Source: JAUJOE01 sp038252945
Lineage (GTDB): Bacteria > Actinomycetota > Actinomycetes > Propionibacteriales > Nocardioidaceae
Assembly (NCBI GenBank): GCA_038252945.1
Contig: JBBSHN010000072.1
Location: 1-12,599, forward strand
Reading direction: 5' to 3'
Length of the DNA stretch: 12,599 bases
The notes under the pieces were generated by a model that worked only from the letters and a program-made list of their open reading frames with translations, was not told where the DNA came from and did no database searches. Within the stretch, counting starts at the first letter, position 1, and each line of letters opens with the position of its first letter. Of this stretch, positions 6,408 to 12,597 are shown piece after piece. The translations under genes were made by a program, and so were the position numbers.

Positions 6408-6632
6408 CTACAAGACCGCTCCGCGTGGGGCGACCTCCAGGCCGGCAACTCCCCTGCCATACAGCACCACCTCGCGGTCTCCATGAAGGCAGCGCAACAC
6501 GCCGGAGTCGTTGGCGAGTACCTCCACGGCTTCCTGGACGAGCTCGTCCGGTTCGGCCACGTCGGATCGGTTGATCAGCACGTCCACGAGGTCGCCGCCC
6601 ACCAACCTCACCCGCAGCACCACTCTTGCCAT
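6408..6632 (-). CDS. Small conserved-type actinobacterial protein, 74 aa
   Basis: The protein reads MARVVLRVRLVGGDLVDVLI at the start and ends in LYGRGVAGLEVAPRGAVL. From memory, close variants of this small protein (MARxVLRVRLVGGD... and VLYGRGVAxLEVAPRGAVL) are widespread hypothetical proteins in actinobacteria; the function is unknown. It looks like a small soluble alpha/beta protein: two strands, a helix (AEPDELVQEAVEVLAND, about residues 26-42) and two more strands. There is no signal or membrane segment. The open frame continues to 7349 on the same strand, but that part is antisense to the DedA gene. The ATG at 6632 is chosen because the conserved start lies there and TACGGT is exactly 6 nt upstream. 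The 85-aa gene follows after 41 bp. Confidence 0.83.
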   Translation of the reverse strand: MARVVLRVRLVGGDLVDVLINRSDVAEPDELVQEAVEVLANDSGVLRCLHGDREVVLYGRGVAGLEVAPRGAVL

Positions 6633-6638
6633 GCGAAC

Positions 6639-6644
6639 ACCGTA
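6639..6644 (-). promoter_or_regulatory. -10 element TACGGT, leaderless-type promoter of the 74-aa gene
   Basis: On the coding strand TACGGT is followed by 6 nt (GTTCGC) and the ATG at 6632, without any Shine-Dalgarno sequence. Confidence 0.55.
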
Positions 6645-6755
6645 AGGCGGGAAGCGCCGGGACGGACAACACCAGGCAAGGGGACGCGCAAGCTCGTCAG
6701 TTCTTTCGGTCGCAGCATGGCCTGCGGATGTGGTGCCGCGTGCATCCAGGCGCCG

Positions 6756-6761
6756 TATCGT
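6756..6761 (+). promoter_or_regulatory. Possible -10 element TATCGT upstream of the DedA-family gene
   Basis: TATCGT lies 9 nt before ATG 6771. With a transcript start 6-7 nt after the box the leader would be only two to three bases. A weak GGCAGG at 6762-6767 could instead act as a ribosome-binding site, so this is less certain than the other promoters. Confidence 0.35.
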
Positions 6762-6770
6762 GGCAGGCAC

Positions 6771-7433
6771 ATGTCCAGCTTCTTGAGCAACCTGCTCCAC
6801 GTGCCGGCGCCGCTTGCGGCTGGCCTCATTTTCCTTCTCGTGTTCGGGGAGGCAGCGGTCTTCATCGGGTTTGTCCTGCCCGGCGAAACCGCGGTGGTTC
6901 TCGGAGGCGTGCTGGCGTCGCAGGGGCGTCTGGCGCTGGGCCTGCTCCTGCCCCTCGTGGTGGTAGCGGCCGTGCTGGGCGACACGGTCGGATACGAGGT
7001 CGGCAAGCACCTCGGAAGTCGGGTGCTGCGGTGGTCGCTCCTTCGCCGCCACCAAGGAAAAATCGAGCGCGCACAGCAACTTCTCCGCCAACGTGGCGGT
7101 ACGGCGGTGTTCCTTGCGCGCTTCACAGCTTTTCTGCGGGCGGTCATGCCGGGGCTCGCCGGTCTCAGCGGGATGCGCTATCTGAAGTTCTTGGCTTTCA
7201 ATGCCGCTGGTGGGCTGGTGTGGGGTGTTGGCTTTTGTCTGCTGGGGTACTTCGCAGGCGCGTCGTACGCCAAGGTGGAGAGCGCAGTCGGACAGGTGAG
7301 CGCTCTCGTGCTGGTCGCCATTGTTGTTATCGCCCTCTTCGTCTGGCATCGCCGCCGGCGCGCGGCGCAGTCCGCCGATGAAGACGCTTCCGCAGCCACC
7401 GTCTCGGCACCAGCCGCTTCCACGGACGGCTGA
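6771..7433 (+). CDS. DedA / SNARE-associated family membrane protein, 220 aa
   Basis: DedA-family proteins are inner-membrane proteins linked to polyprenyl- or phospholipid recycling and membrane homeostasis. Family marks are EAAVFIGFVLPGETAVVLGG (residues 28-46, re-entrant loop with the conserved PGE acid), GDTVGYEVGK (70-79) and ARFTAFLRAVMPGLAG (116-131, with the conserved RF, R, P and AG positions). Hydrophobic segments at about 15-36, 56-75, 139-164 and 173-193 fit the fold. The C-terminus (194-220) is a basic patch RRRR followed by an Ala/Ser/Thr-rich acidic tail, probably cytoplasmic. The frame is open upstream to 6309, but that part lies antisense to the 74-aa gene, and family proteins start near MSSFLSNLLH, so ATG 6771 is chosen. 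The exact substrate is unknown. Confidence 0.92.
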   Translation: MSSFLSNLLHVPAPLAAGLIFLLVFGEAAVFIGFVLPGETAVVLGGVLASQGRLALGLLLPLVVVAAVLGDTVGYEVGKHLGSRVLRWSLLRRHQGKIERAQQLLRQRGGTAVFLARFTAFLRAVMPGLAGLSGMRYLKFLAFNAAGGLVWGVGFCLLGYFAGASYAKVESAVGQVSALVLVAIVVIALFVWHRRRRAAQSADEDASAATVSAPAASTDG

Positions 7434-7456
7434 GAAATTAGGTCACTGTCCGCCCG

Positions 7457-7462
7457 TAACCT
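7457..7462 (+). promoter_or_regulatory. -10 element TAACCT, leaderless-type promoter of the 47-aa gene
   Basis: TAACCT is followed by 6 nt (GACCGT) and GTG at 7469. No Shine-Dalgarno sequence is present. It lies 23 bp after the DedA stop codon, so the small gene may have its own transcript. Confidence 0.5.
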
Positions 7463-7468
7463 GACCGT

Positions 7469-7612
7469 GTGGACCTTGCCACGGTGACGCCGGAGTTCCT
7501 CGCGCTTGGCCGCCGCCTGTTCTTCTTTGGAGGTGGCGGCATACGACTGGTGCTGATACTGGCCATCCTTGTCGTCGCCGTCGTCTGGGCTGTCCTGCAG
7601 CGCCGACGGTGA
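7469..7612 (+). CDS. Small single-span membrane protein, 47 aa
   Basis: A short open frame starts at GTG 7469 and stops at TGA 7610-7612. It encodes a soluble N-terminus (MDLATVTPEFLALGRR), a glycine-rich turn (FFFGGGG), one hydrophobic segment of about 19 residues (IRLVLILAILVVAVVWAVL, residues 25-43) and a basic end (QRRR). This is the layout of a single-pass membrane microprotein with a positive cytoplasmic C-terminus. Support for its being real is the leaderless promoter geometry (TAACCT, 6 nt, GTG), the fit between the convergent DMFA2_C gene and DedA with no overlap, and strong codon-third-position GC. No family is recognised. It could be an accessory to the DedA protein or independent. 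An upstream GTG at 7467 is out of frame. Confidence 0.6.
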   Translation: MDLATVTPEFLALGRRLFFFGGGGIRLVLILAILVVAVVWAVLQRRR

Positions 7613-7615
7613 GGA

Positions 7616-7634
7616 TGCCAGTCGTCAGCTGGCA
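7616..7634. terminator. Hairpin between convergent genes
   Basis: TGCCAG (7616-7621) and CTGGCA (7629-7634) form a perfect 6-bp stem with a 7-nt loop. It lies right after the 47-aa gene and overlaps the last codons of the convergent minus-strand gene. There is no T tract on either side, so termination is possible but not shown. Confidence 0.35.
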
Positions 7635-9181
7635 GGCACCTGATTCGAGGTAGGTAAGTCGAATCGGGCGACGTTGTCATGCGCCGGATGGCGTCGACCG
7701 ACCGGTCCGCGGCTCATCGCACGCAGCAGGTTGGCTGTTACCTTCCGCGCAAATGTGCGAGTACGGCGTGAGGCACCGACGTCGGCGCAGCGTGCCTTCA
7801 ACGCGCAGGTCCAGCGAAGCGTCCCGGCCGTGAAGACGCCAGCACCCGAAGGCGTCGTGTAGTAAATCGACTCCGCGGTTGTCGGGACCCCGCGGCAGCC
7901 GTACGGCGAATACGACAGCACCTGAAGAGGCCGTGGCGTCGACGGCACCGGGTAGACGCGGTCGGCTTCGATGCCCACCAGATGCCGGAACTGGTCGCCG
8001 TTCTTAACCCCTGTCCCGGCGAAGCCCCACCAGTGAGGCGACACGACGCGGTAGGCGGTGTCTACCGGGAAGCACTCGTACTGGGCTCCTGTGACGGTGT
8101 TCTCCGGCTGCGGCTGCGGCGGATTCCGGAACGCTCCTGTGACCTGCCGCGGACGCTTCGACGCCATCGGATCGAGTACGGCGTCGGTCTTGTAGCCGAC
8201 CTCCCAGCGACCGTGGTTCTGCAGCCGGATGCGCCAGTACGCCGTGTCGGCGCCGAGGAAGGCCAGATTCGTGCCGGCGTTCCTCGCAGCGAGCACGGCT
8301 GAGCGCATGCCGTTGGTCCAGTACTCGTCGTGACCCATGTCGACGTACGCCGCAGCGCCGTCGAGCAAGTGCGGGTCAGCGTTCAGGTCCACAGTGGTTA
8401 TGTAAGCGAGCGGCACGCCGCTCCGCTCTGCCTGGATCACCACTGGGAGCACGCCGTACATGAATGCGTTGGCCCCCGGCGCCGCGAACGGCCGGTCGTA
8501 GCTCACTGCCCAGCTTTGCGTCTTGCCAGGAGGAGCGACGTACAGGCTGTAGCCGCCCCAGTTGTTGTAGGCCTCCCACGTGGTGACCGGCGCGACGAGC
8601 ACCACCCGACCGGCCCCGTGGGGTGACTGCACGAAGTACGGAACGTAGGCCTGGAACCCTGTTGATGCCGTGAGCTTGAACAGGTAGGCACCCGGAGCCC
8701 AGCCATTGGTCGACACCTTCAGACTCGGCCGCCACGGTGCAACCACGGTCCGTGTGGACCGGACCAACCGCGAAGACCGCTGACGATCACCGCGGACGGT
8801 GTCCGAGGCCCACACCTGACGCGCCATACCCCCGCGGTAGTAGCCGAAGCGGTACGCCCGCACCTTGAAGGTCGGCGCCTGTGTGGACACCCGCAGCGTG
8901 AGCGCGGTCCCTGACAGCGCGCTGACCTGGTCGGCGTACCCCTCGATCTGGCCGTTGTTTGCAGGCCGTGTCAGCCGCCAAGACGACGTACCGTGCCGGC
9001 CGCGTTCAGCAGCGATTGGATCCCGGACGCGTGGTGCGTTCGGACCGCTGGTCGTTGATGGGGTCGCCGAGGGGCGCGACGAGCCGGACGGCGACCCGCC
9101 CGAGGAGGTACAACCCGCGAGCCCGAGGAGGAGGGCGCAAGCTCCAGCCAGAACTGGCCGCCGAGCCGCCAGCAGCCTCAC
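7625..9181 (-). CDS. Lipoprotein with N,N-dimethylformamidase beta-subunit-like C-terminal domain, 518 aa
   Basis: The protein begins MRLLAARRPVLAGACALLLG with a lipobox LAGC (lipidated Cys24), then a Ser/Pro/Thr-rich linker to about residue 50, so it is an exported lipoprotein. The rest matches the DMFA2_C type domain found in the large subunit of N,N-dimethylformamidase and in many uncharacterised proteins: TTWEAYNNWGGYSLY, the DMGHDEYWTNGMR motif, and GTNLAFLGADTAYWR. In the dedicated enzyme DMF is hydrolysed to dimethylamine and formate, but the domain alone does not prove this reaction and no small subunit is nearby. The open frame extends to 9268; GTG 9181 is chosen because it puts the signal peptide at the N-terminus and TACGCT lies exactly 6 nt upstream. 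It is divergent from the DUF3048 gene and convergent with the 47-aa gene. Confidence 0.87.
   Translation of the reverse strand: MRLLAARRPVLAGACALLLGLAGCTSSGGSPSGSSRPSATPSTTSGPNAPRVRDPIAAERGRHGTSSWRLTRPANNGQIEGYADQVSALSGTALTLRVSTQAPTFKVRAYRFGYYRGGMARQVWASDTVRGDRQRSSRLVRSTRTVVAPWRPSLKVSTNGWAPGAYLFKLTASTGFQAYVPYFVQSPHGAGRVVLVAPVTTWEAYNNWGGYSLYVAPPGKTQSWAVSYDRPFAAPGANAFMYGVLPVVIQAERSGVPLAYITTVDLNADPHLLDGAAAYVDMGHDEYWTNGMRSAVLAARNAGTNLAFLGADTAYWRIRLQNHGRWEVGYKTDAVLDPMASKRPRQVTGAFRNPPQPQPENTVTGAQYECFPVDTAYRVVSPHWWGFAGTGVKNGDQFRHLVGIEADRVYPVPSTPRPLQVLSYSPYGCRGVPTTAESIYYTTPSGAGVFTAGTLRWTCALKARCADVGASRRTRTFARKVTANLLRAMSRGPVGRRHPAHDNVARFDLPTSNQVPAS
7639..7668. terminator. Second hairpin between convergent genes
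   Basis: CCTGATTCGA (7639-7648) can pair with TCGAATCGGG (7659-7668), ten pairs with one G-T, around a 10-nt loop. Together with the hairpin at 7616-7634 it could stop transcription from both directions. It lies inside the last codons of the DMFA2_C-domain gene. Confidence 0.35.
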
Positions 9182-9187
9182 GCGCTC

Positions 9188-9193
9188 AGCGTA
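9188..9193 (-). promoter_or_regulatory. -10 element TACGCT, leaderless-type promoter of the DMFA2_C lipoprotein gene
   Basis: On the coding strand TACGCT is followed by 6 nt (GAGCGC) and the GTG at 9181. No Shine-Dalgarno sequence is present. This geometry decides the start codon. Confidence 0.58.
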
Positions 9194-9279
9194 CGTTCCG
9201 TCGCCGCCTATATTGCGAAGCTGACCCGCTTCGAGCGTGCCACACGTCCGATTGCCGCTGTATCGCAAGGTCCGTGATG

Positions 9280-9285
9280 TAACTT
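9280..9285 (+). promoter_or_regulatory. -10 element TAACTT, leaderless-type promoter of the DUF3048 lipoprotein gene
   Basis: TAACTT is followed by 6 nt (CTGCGA) and the GTG at 9292, again without a Shine-Dalgarno sequence. TTGCCG at 9252-9257 is a possible -35, but its 22-bp spacing is too long. Confidence 0.55.
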
Positions 9286-9291
9286 CTGCGA

Positions 9292-10329
9292 GTGAAATCC
9301 AGGCTTTTCGCGCTGCTCTCGCTTGCCGTTACCGTCGCGGCGTGCTCGTCGTCATCGGCGAGCTCGTCGTCCGCCGGTTCTTCCGGCGGTGGAGGAGGCG
9401 GGACCGTCAACGCCAGCGGGGGAGGCAGCGGCGCGGGCAGCGGAGGCACCGTACCTCAGTACTGGCCGTTCACTGGTCTACCGGCGCAGGTACCGCTTCC
9501 ACATCGTCGGGTCATGATCGTCAAGGTCGACAACACGGCGGACGCGCAGCCACAGCTCGGCCTGAGCAGCGCAGACCTCGTGGTCGAGGAGATGGTAGAG
9601 GGGGGGCTCACCCGGCTCGCGGCTTTCTACTATTCGAAAATTCCGGCGACAGTTGGCCCGATCCGCTCCGTGCGAAGCAGCGACATCGGATTCGTTCTCC
9701 CGACCAGCGCCGAGCTCATCGCCTCCGGCGGCGGAGAGCCTACGCTCGGGCGCTTGCAGAGACACCACATTCACACCGCGTTCGAGGGCCAGCTTCCGGG
9801 CTTCTTCCGAGTCTCCGACCGGCCCTCGCCGTACAACCTGCTGATCCATCCGCGCGAGACCGCCAGAGCCTTGCCGAAGACTGCGCCGCCGCAGTACTAC
9901 CTGCCTTGGGCGAAGAGCCCGTCGTCCACGTTCAAGGGTCAACGCATCAAGCGCCTCGATGCGACCTTTTCGCCCGCGCACACATCTAGGTTTCAGTACA
10001 AGCCGGGCGCGGGCTGGGTCAACACCAATGGGCTGGCGGCATCGAACGACCAGTTCACCCCCGACAACCTCATCGTGATTCGGGTGCGTATCCACACAGC
10101 GGCGTACGTCGACCCTTCCGGCGCGCCCGTCCCCGAAACCATCCTGGAGGGCTCCGGTGACGCGCTCGTGGTTCACGACAACCAGGCCGTCGTGGGCCGG
10201 TGGAAGAAGGCGACTCGAGCATCGAAGTTTCACCTCATGACCAGGGGCGGAAAACCCCTGCGCGTTCCCCCGGGAACCACGCAGATCGAGCTGGTCCCCA
10301 CAAGTGGATCGGTCCACTTGACGCGTTGA
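9292..10329 (+). CDS. DUF3048 (YerB-like) lipoprotein, 345 aa
   Basis: The N-terminus MKSRLFALLSLAVTVAAC is a lipoprotein signal with lipobox VAAC (Cys18), followed by a Ser/Gly-rich linker to about residue 53. The mature part matches DUF3048/YerB proteins: YWPFTGLPAQ near the start, VMIVKVDNTADAQPQLGLSS (about 74-93), ADLVVEEMVEGGLTRLAAFY, the IPATVGPIRSVRSSD segment, and later SPYNLLIH. In the C-terminal half GDALVVHDNQAVVGRWKK and GTTQIELVP match the second family domain. The family is cell-envelope located in Gram-positives and has no settled function. The length fits an intact protein. GTG 9292 is the only start that gives the signal peptide, and TAACTT lies 6 nt before it. The gene is divergent from the DMFA2_C lipoprotein. 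Confidence 0.92.
   Translation: MKSRLFALLSLAVTVAACSSSSASSSSAGSSGGGGGGTVNASGGGSGAGSGGTVPQYWPFTGLPAQVPLPHRRVMIVKVDNTADAQPQLGLSSADLVVEEMVEGGLTRLAAFYYSKIPATVGPIRSVRSSDIGFVLPTSAELIASGGGEPTLGRLQRHHIHTAFEGQLPGFFRVSDRPSPYNLLIHPRETARALPKTAPPQYYLPWAKSPSSTFKGQRIKRLDATFSPAHTSRFQYKPGAGWVNTNGLAASNDQFTPDNLIVIRVRIHTAAYVDPSGAPVPETILEGSGDALVVHDNQAVVGRWKKATRASKFHLMTRGGKPLRVPPGTTQIELVPTSGSVHLTR
10301..10320 (+). terminator. Hairpin at the 3' end of the DUF3048 gene
   Basis: CAAGTGGA (10301-10308), loop TCGG, TCCACTTG (10313-10320): a perfect 8-bp stem with a four-base loop ending 9 bp before the gene's last base. No T tract follows. It may stop transcription or stabilise the mRNA end; chance within coding sequence is also possible. 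Confidence 0.4.
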
Positions 10330-10535
10330 GATTGGGTGTGTCGGCTGCTCCATCGGGTACGGCTCACGGCAACTCGCGACGTGCGGCGGCGGACGTGTAC
10401 TCCGTAGCTCCTAGTGCCATCTGTACGCAGGTAGGCCAGGCAATGGGTTGAGCAGCGGATCGAGCGAGATCAACGGCTCTGCCTCGTGACCGGTCGCGGC
10501 TCAACACACGACGAATGACGGCTCAACGAAGGGGG
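10330..10535. other. Convergent intergenic region with no gene seen
   Basis: The 206-bp gap between the DUF3048 gene and the glycosylase-like gene contains no open frame with a recognisable product. GGCTCAAC occurs twice (10498-10505 and 10520-10527). No T-rich terminator was found. Confidence 0.4.
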
Positions 10536-11021
10536 TTAGGCGTCTGTGCCGTTGTTGAGCGGCCAGACGTACGGCTCGTCGTCGGGGACCTCGGGGAAGT
10601 ACTGGCCGTAGACCTCCGGGTCCTTGCGCACCAGGTTCGACTGGTGGGACCGGTGCAGCTGTTCGTCGCCGAGCCATGGCGGGTCGACGTACGGGGGGAG
10701 GATCCCTTCGTACCATCGCTCCATCAGTCCGCGGGTCTTGGTATAGCAGGTGTCCCGATGGCCGCGCTCGGTCCACACGGCGCAGATCTGCTGCTGATAC
10801 TTCAGGAGCGCGGGTTCGTAGCCTTTCCACATCAATACGGCGGGATGGCTGCGCCACCCCTTGGGCTCGAACTCCTCGATTCGGCCGACGTCGTTGTTCC
10901 AACGCAGCTTTAGGAGCACTTGCATGATCTGAAGAGCCTCGACTCGCTGCTTGCCGAGTCGCTTGTCGTCGAGTATGTCTGCGGTGCGCCGAAAGTCGGC
11001 GTAAGGAACGAAAGTCTGAAT
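10536..11021 (-). CDS. MSMEG_6728-type / pyrimidine dimer DNA glycosylase-like protein with apparent ATT start, 161 aa
   Basis: The protein resembles the MSMEG_6728 family, related to the pyrimidine dimer glycosylase domain (T4 endonuclease V type) that cuts the glycosyl bond at UV lesions. The conserved parts are QTFVPYADFRRTADILDDKR and LGKQRVEA (residues 2-29), WRSHPAVLMWKGYE (56-69), ICAVWTERGHRDT (79-91) and the end with PPWLGDEQLHRSHQSNLVRK and PDDEPYVWP. Family members begin MQTFLPY at exactly the codon that here reads ATT (11019-11021). The first ATG in frame (10925) would remove 32 residues, including LGKQRVEA. Upstream of ATT there are only four sense codons after CTG, and a stop before that. 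GAGG lies 9 nt before ATT. Either ATT (or the CTG at 11036) is used as start, or the gene has lost its start by one base change. The rest of the frame is intact. Confidence 0.82.
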   Translation of the reverse strand: MQTFVPYADFRRTADILDDKRLGKQRVEALQIMQVLLKLRWNNDVGRIEEFEPKGWRSHPAVLMWKGYEPALLKYQQQICAVWTERGHRDTCYTKTRGLMERWYEGILPPYVDPPWLGDEQLHRSHQSNLVRKDPEVYGQYFPEVPDDEPYVWPLNNGTDA

Positions 11022-11078
11022 GGCGCGATACCTCAGTCAGTCGGAGCTGCAACGACTCTCATGCCAACGACGCCCAGC

Positions 11079-11121
11079 CCTCAGGTGTTCCTTGAGCACA
11101 CGCGGGACCGCGACCCTGAGG
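11079..11121. terminator. Weak inverted repeat downstream of the phosphoesterase gene
   Basis: CCTCAGG (11079-11085) pairs with CCTGAGG (11115-11121) across a 29-nt loop that itself contains GCGG-GA-CCGC. It lies between two minus-strand genes and could end the phosphoesterase transcript. The long loop and lack of a T tract make it doubtful. Confidence 0.22.
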
Positions 11122-11167
11122 TGCTACTGCCGTCGGCCTCGACCGTCCCCAATCGCTCCGCTGCCAC

Positions 11168-12409
11168 TCAGAGCCCGAAAGCGGCACGCATGTCAGGCGC
11201 TGTCTTGGCGTTGGCGAGAGGGGTGGCACCCAACGTCTGCGAGTAGAACCTGCTGAGGGAGTAGTGATTCAGTGGCGTGCCGACGACTTCGCCGTTCAGA
11301 TTCGCGTCGAGCACCACGGTGAGCACGTGGTTGCCGCTGCTTCGGTCGTCCTCGTCTGCCGTGATCACAACCGCCAATCGTCCGCTGGTGAAGTCGTCAG
11401 ACGCCAAGACAGTCGGAATATGTGATTGCAGCCAGGAGTCGGCCGTGGTTAGTGAGCAGTCGTGCGCGTCGTTGCACAGGTCAGGCACGACCAGTCCGGC
11501 GTTCGGGAGCGAGTTGTTGTGAGCGTCAGCCAGAAGTGACGCATCAGAACGGTCGAAGCGTTGGCAGTCGGCGCGACCCGGGGTGAAGTAGGTCCAAGGA
11601 TTGTGCCGGACTGCATAAGGCTGTGCATTGGCGAGGTCGCAGTTCGACGGCATGGACTCCGCGTAAACTCCGGCGGTGAGTCGTTGACCCAGCGCCTGGT
11701 CGAATACCGATGGCGCGGCGAGCGGATGCGCAGACGGGTTGTTGTCATCGGTCACGCCGAACGTCGAGCCGCCGGCGATGGCCAAATAGTTCGGTAGCGA
11801 CGGGTGCGAGATGGCCGTGTAGTTCGCCGCATAGCCATAGGCGTGTGCCAGTGACCCCAGATAGGGCATACCCGACTGCATCTGGCCGTAGGAGTGGTTC
11901 TCCTCGACGATGACGAGGAGTTTGGTCGGATGTGCGGATATTGCCGAGTGAGGACTGGCCCCTTTCCAGCTGCACGTGTCGACGCGCGCCCCCTTGGCGT
12001 TGCGAAGAATCGCCTCGTCGCCGGCATTGTCCCAGACATAGTGGTGCTCGCTCCAGTAACGGTCCCCGGGCTTGTTGGTGCCCGGCCCACTGTGAATGAC
12101 GACCGAGTCGCCCGGTCGAAGATTGGTGCGGGGGAAGTGATAGACGTGCGCGGCGACGTCGCGAAGCGTCCATCCCTTGAGACTCGTACTTTGCGACGTG
12201 CGGTTGGTGATGACGGCCCGCTCGTGCTTCAGACCAAGATTGGAGCCAGTATCGGGACCAGGCGGGTTGTACCTGACCCGGTTGATGAAGACTCCGCTTT
12301 CCACGCCACAGTGCGCGCCGAAATGGGATGCATTCGGAAATGCAAATGTGGGCAAGCCGACTACCGAGGCGGCCAGACAAACCACGCTTGCAAGAACTAT
12401 TCGACGCAC
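11168..12409 (-). CDS. Secreted lamin-tail-domain / acid-phosphatase-type phosphoesterase fusion, 413 aa
   Basis: The protein has a signal peptide (MRRIVLASVVCLAASVVGLP, probable cut after about residue 28). Residues 38-150 look like a lamin-tail (LTD) beta-sandwich: GVFINRVRYNPPGPD, HERAVITNRT, LKGWTLRDVAAHVYHFP, LRPGDSVVIHSGPG, DEAILRNAKGARVDTCSW. Residues 160-413 match the phosphoesterase family that includes acid phosphatases and phospholipase C-like enzymes: LLVIVEENHSYGQM (EENHSY 169-174, metal binding), SHPSLPNYLAIAGGST (201-216), DLCNDAHDC (310-318), TADEDD and GNHV (350-362), and NHYSLSRF. Typical members lack the LTD part; it may bind a surface or substrate. GTG 12409 has GGAGGG (12415-12420 on the complement) 5 nt upstream. 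The metal-binding residues appear present, so an extracellular phosphate-ester hydrolase is likely; the substrate is unknown. Confidence 0.9.
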   Translation of the reverse strand: MRRIVLASVVCLAASVVGLPTFAFPNASHFGAHCGVESGVFINRVRYNPPGPDTGSNLGLKHERAVITNRTSQSTSLKGWTLRDVAAHVYHFPRTNLRPGDSVVIHSGPGTNKPGDRYWSEHHYVWDNAGDEAILRNAKGARVDTCSWKGASPHSAISAHPTKLLVIVEENHSYGQMQSGMPYLGSLAHAYGYAANYTAISHPSLPNYLAIAGGSTFGVTDDNNPSAHPLAAPSVFDQALGQRLTAGVYAESMPSNCDLANAQPYAVRHNPWTYFTPGRADCQRFDRSDASLLADAHNNSLPNAGLVVPDLCNDAHDCSLTTADSWLQSHIPTVLASDDFTSGRLAVVITADEDDRSSGNHVLTVVLDANLNGEVVGTPLNHYSLSRFYSQTLGATPLANAKTAPDMRAAFGL

Positions 12410-12534
12410 GAGTGCCCTCCAATCGTGTAATCAGAGCATAATTGTGCGTCACTATTTCCGCGACTTCACCTCCGTTCACCAACTCAGGTAGTCGGGCCAC
12501 CTCCCGCCACCAGTCTCATCGGCGAGGACGGCCG

Positions 12535-12597
12535 TCATAGTCCCGGCGCGGCGAACACCACAGCGAGCTCGGGCGCAAGGACGTCCGGCAGAACCGC
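12535..12597 (-). pseudogene. Possible remnant of a G/U mismatch-specific DNA glycosylase N-terminus, cut by window edge
   Basis: Reading in from the window's right edge on the minus strand, the frame gives AVLPDVLAPELAVVFAAPGL and then TGA. The LPDVLAPxLxVVF stretch resembles the first strand of Mug/TDG-type glycosylases, which usually continue CGxxPG; here the frame stops at that point. It is either a decayed copy or the tail of an unrelated gene that lies mostly outside the window. Too little is visible to decide. Confidence 0.3.

Noticed and set aside
6309..6770. Upstream extension of the DedA frame
   Set aside because: It lies antisense to the 74-aa and 85-aa genes, and DedA proteins begin at about 6771.
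6633..7349. Upstream extension of the 74-aa gene to a 313-codon frame
   Set aside because: The extra residues are antisense to the DedA gene and low-complexity, and the conserved protein starts at 6632 next to a -10 box.
10501..11052. 183-codon minus-strand frame overlapping the glycosylase-like gene
   Set aside because: The composition is Arg-rich and the overlapping frame carries clear family motifs along its full length.
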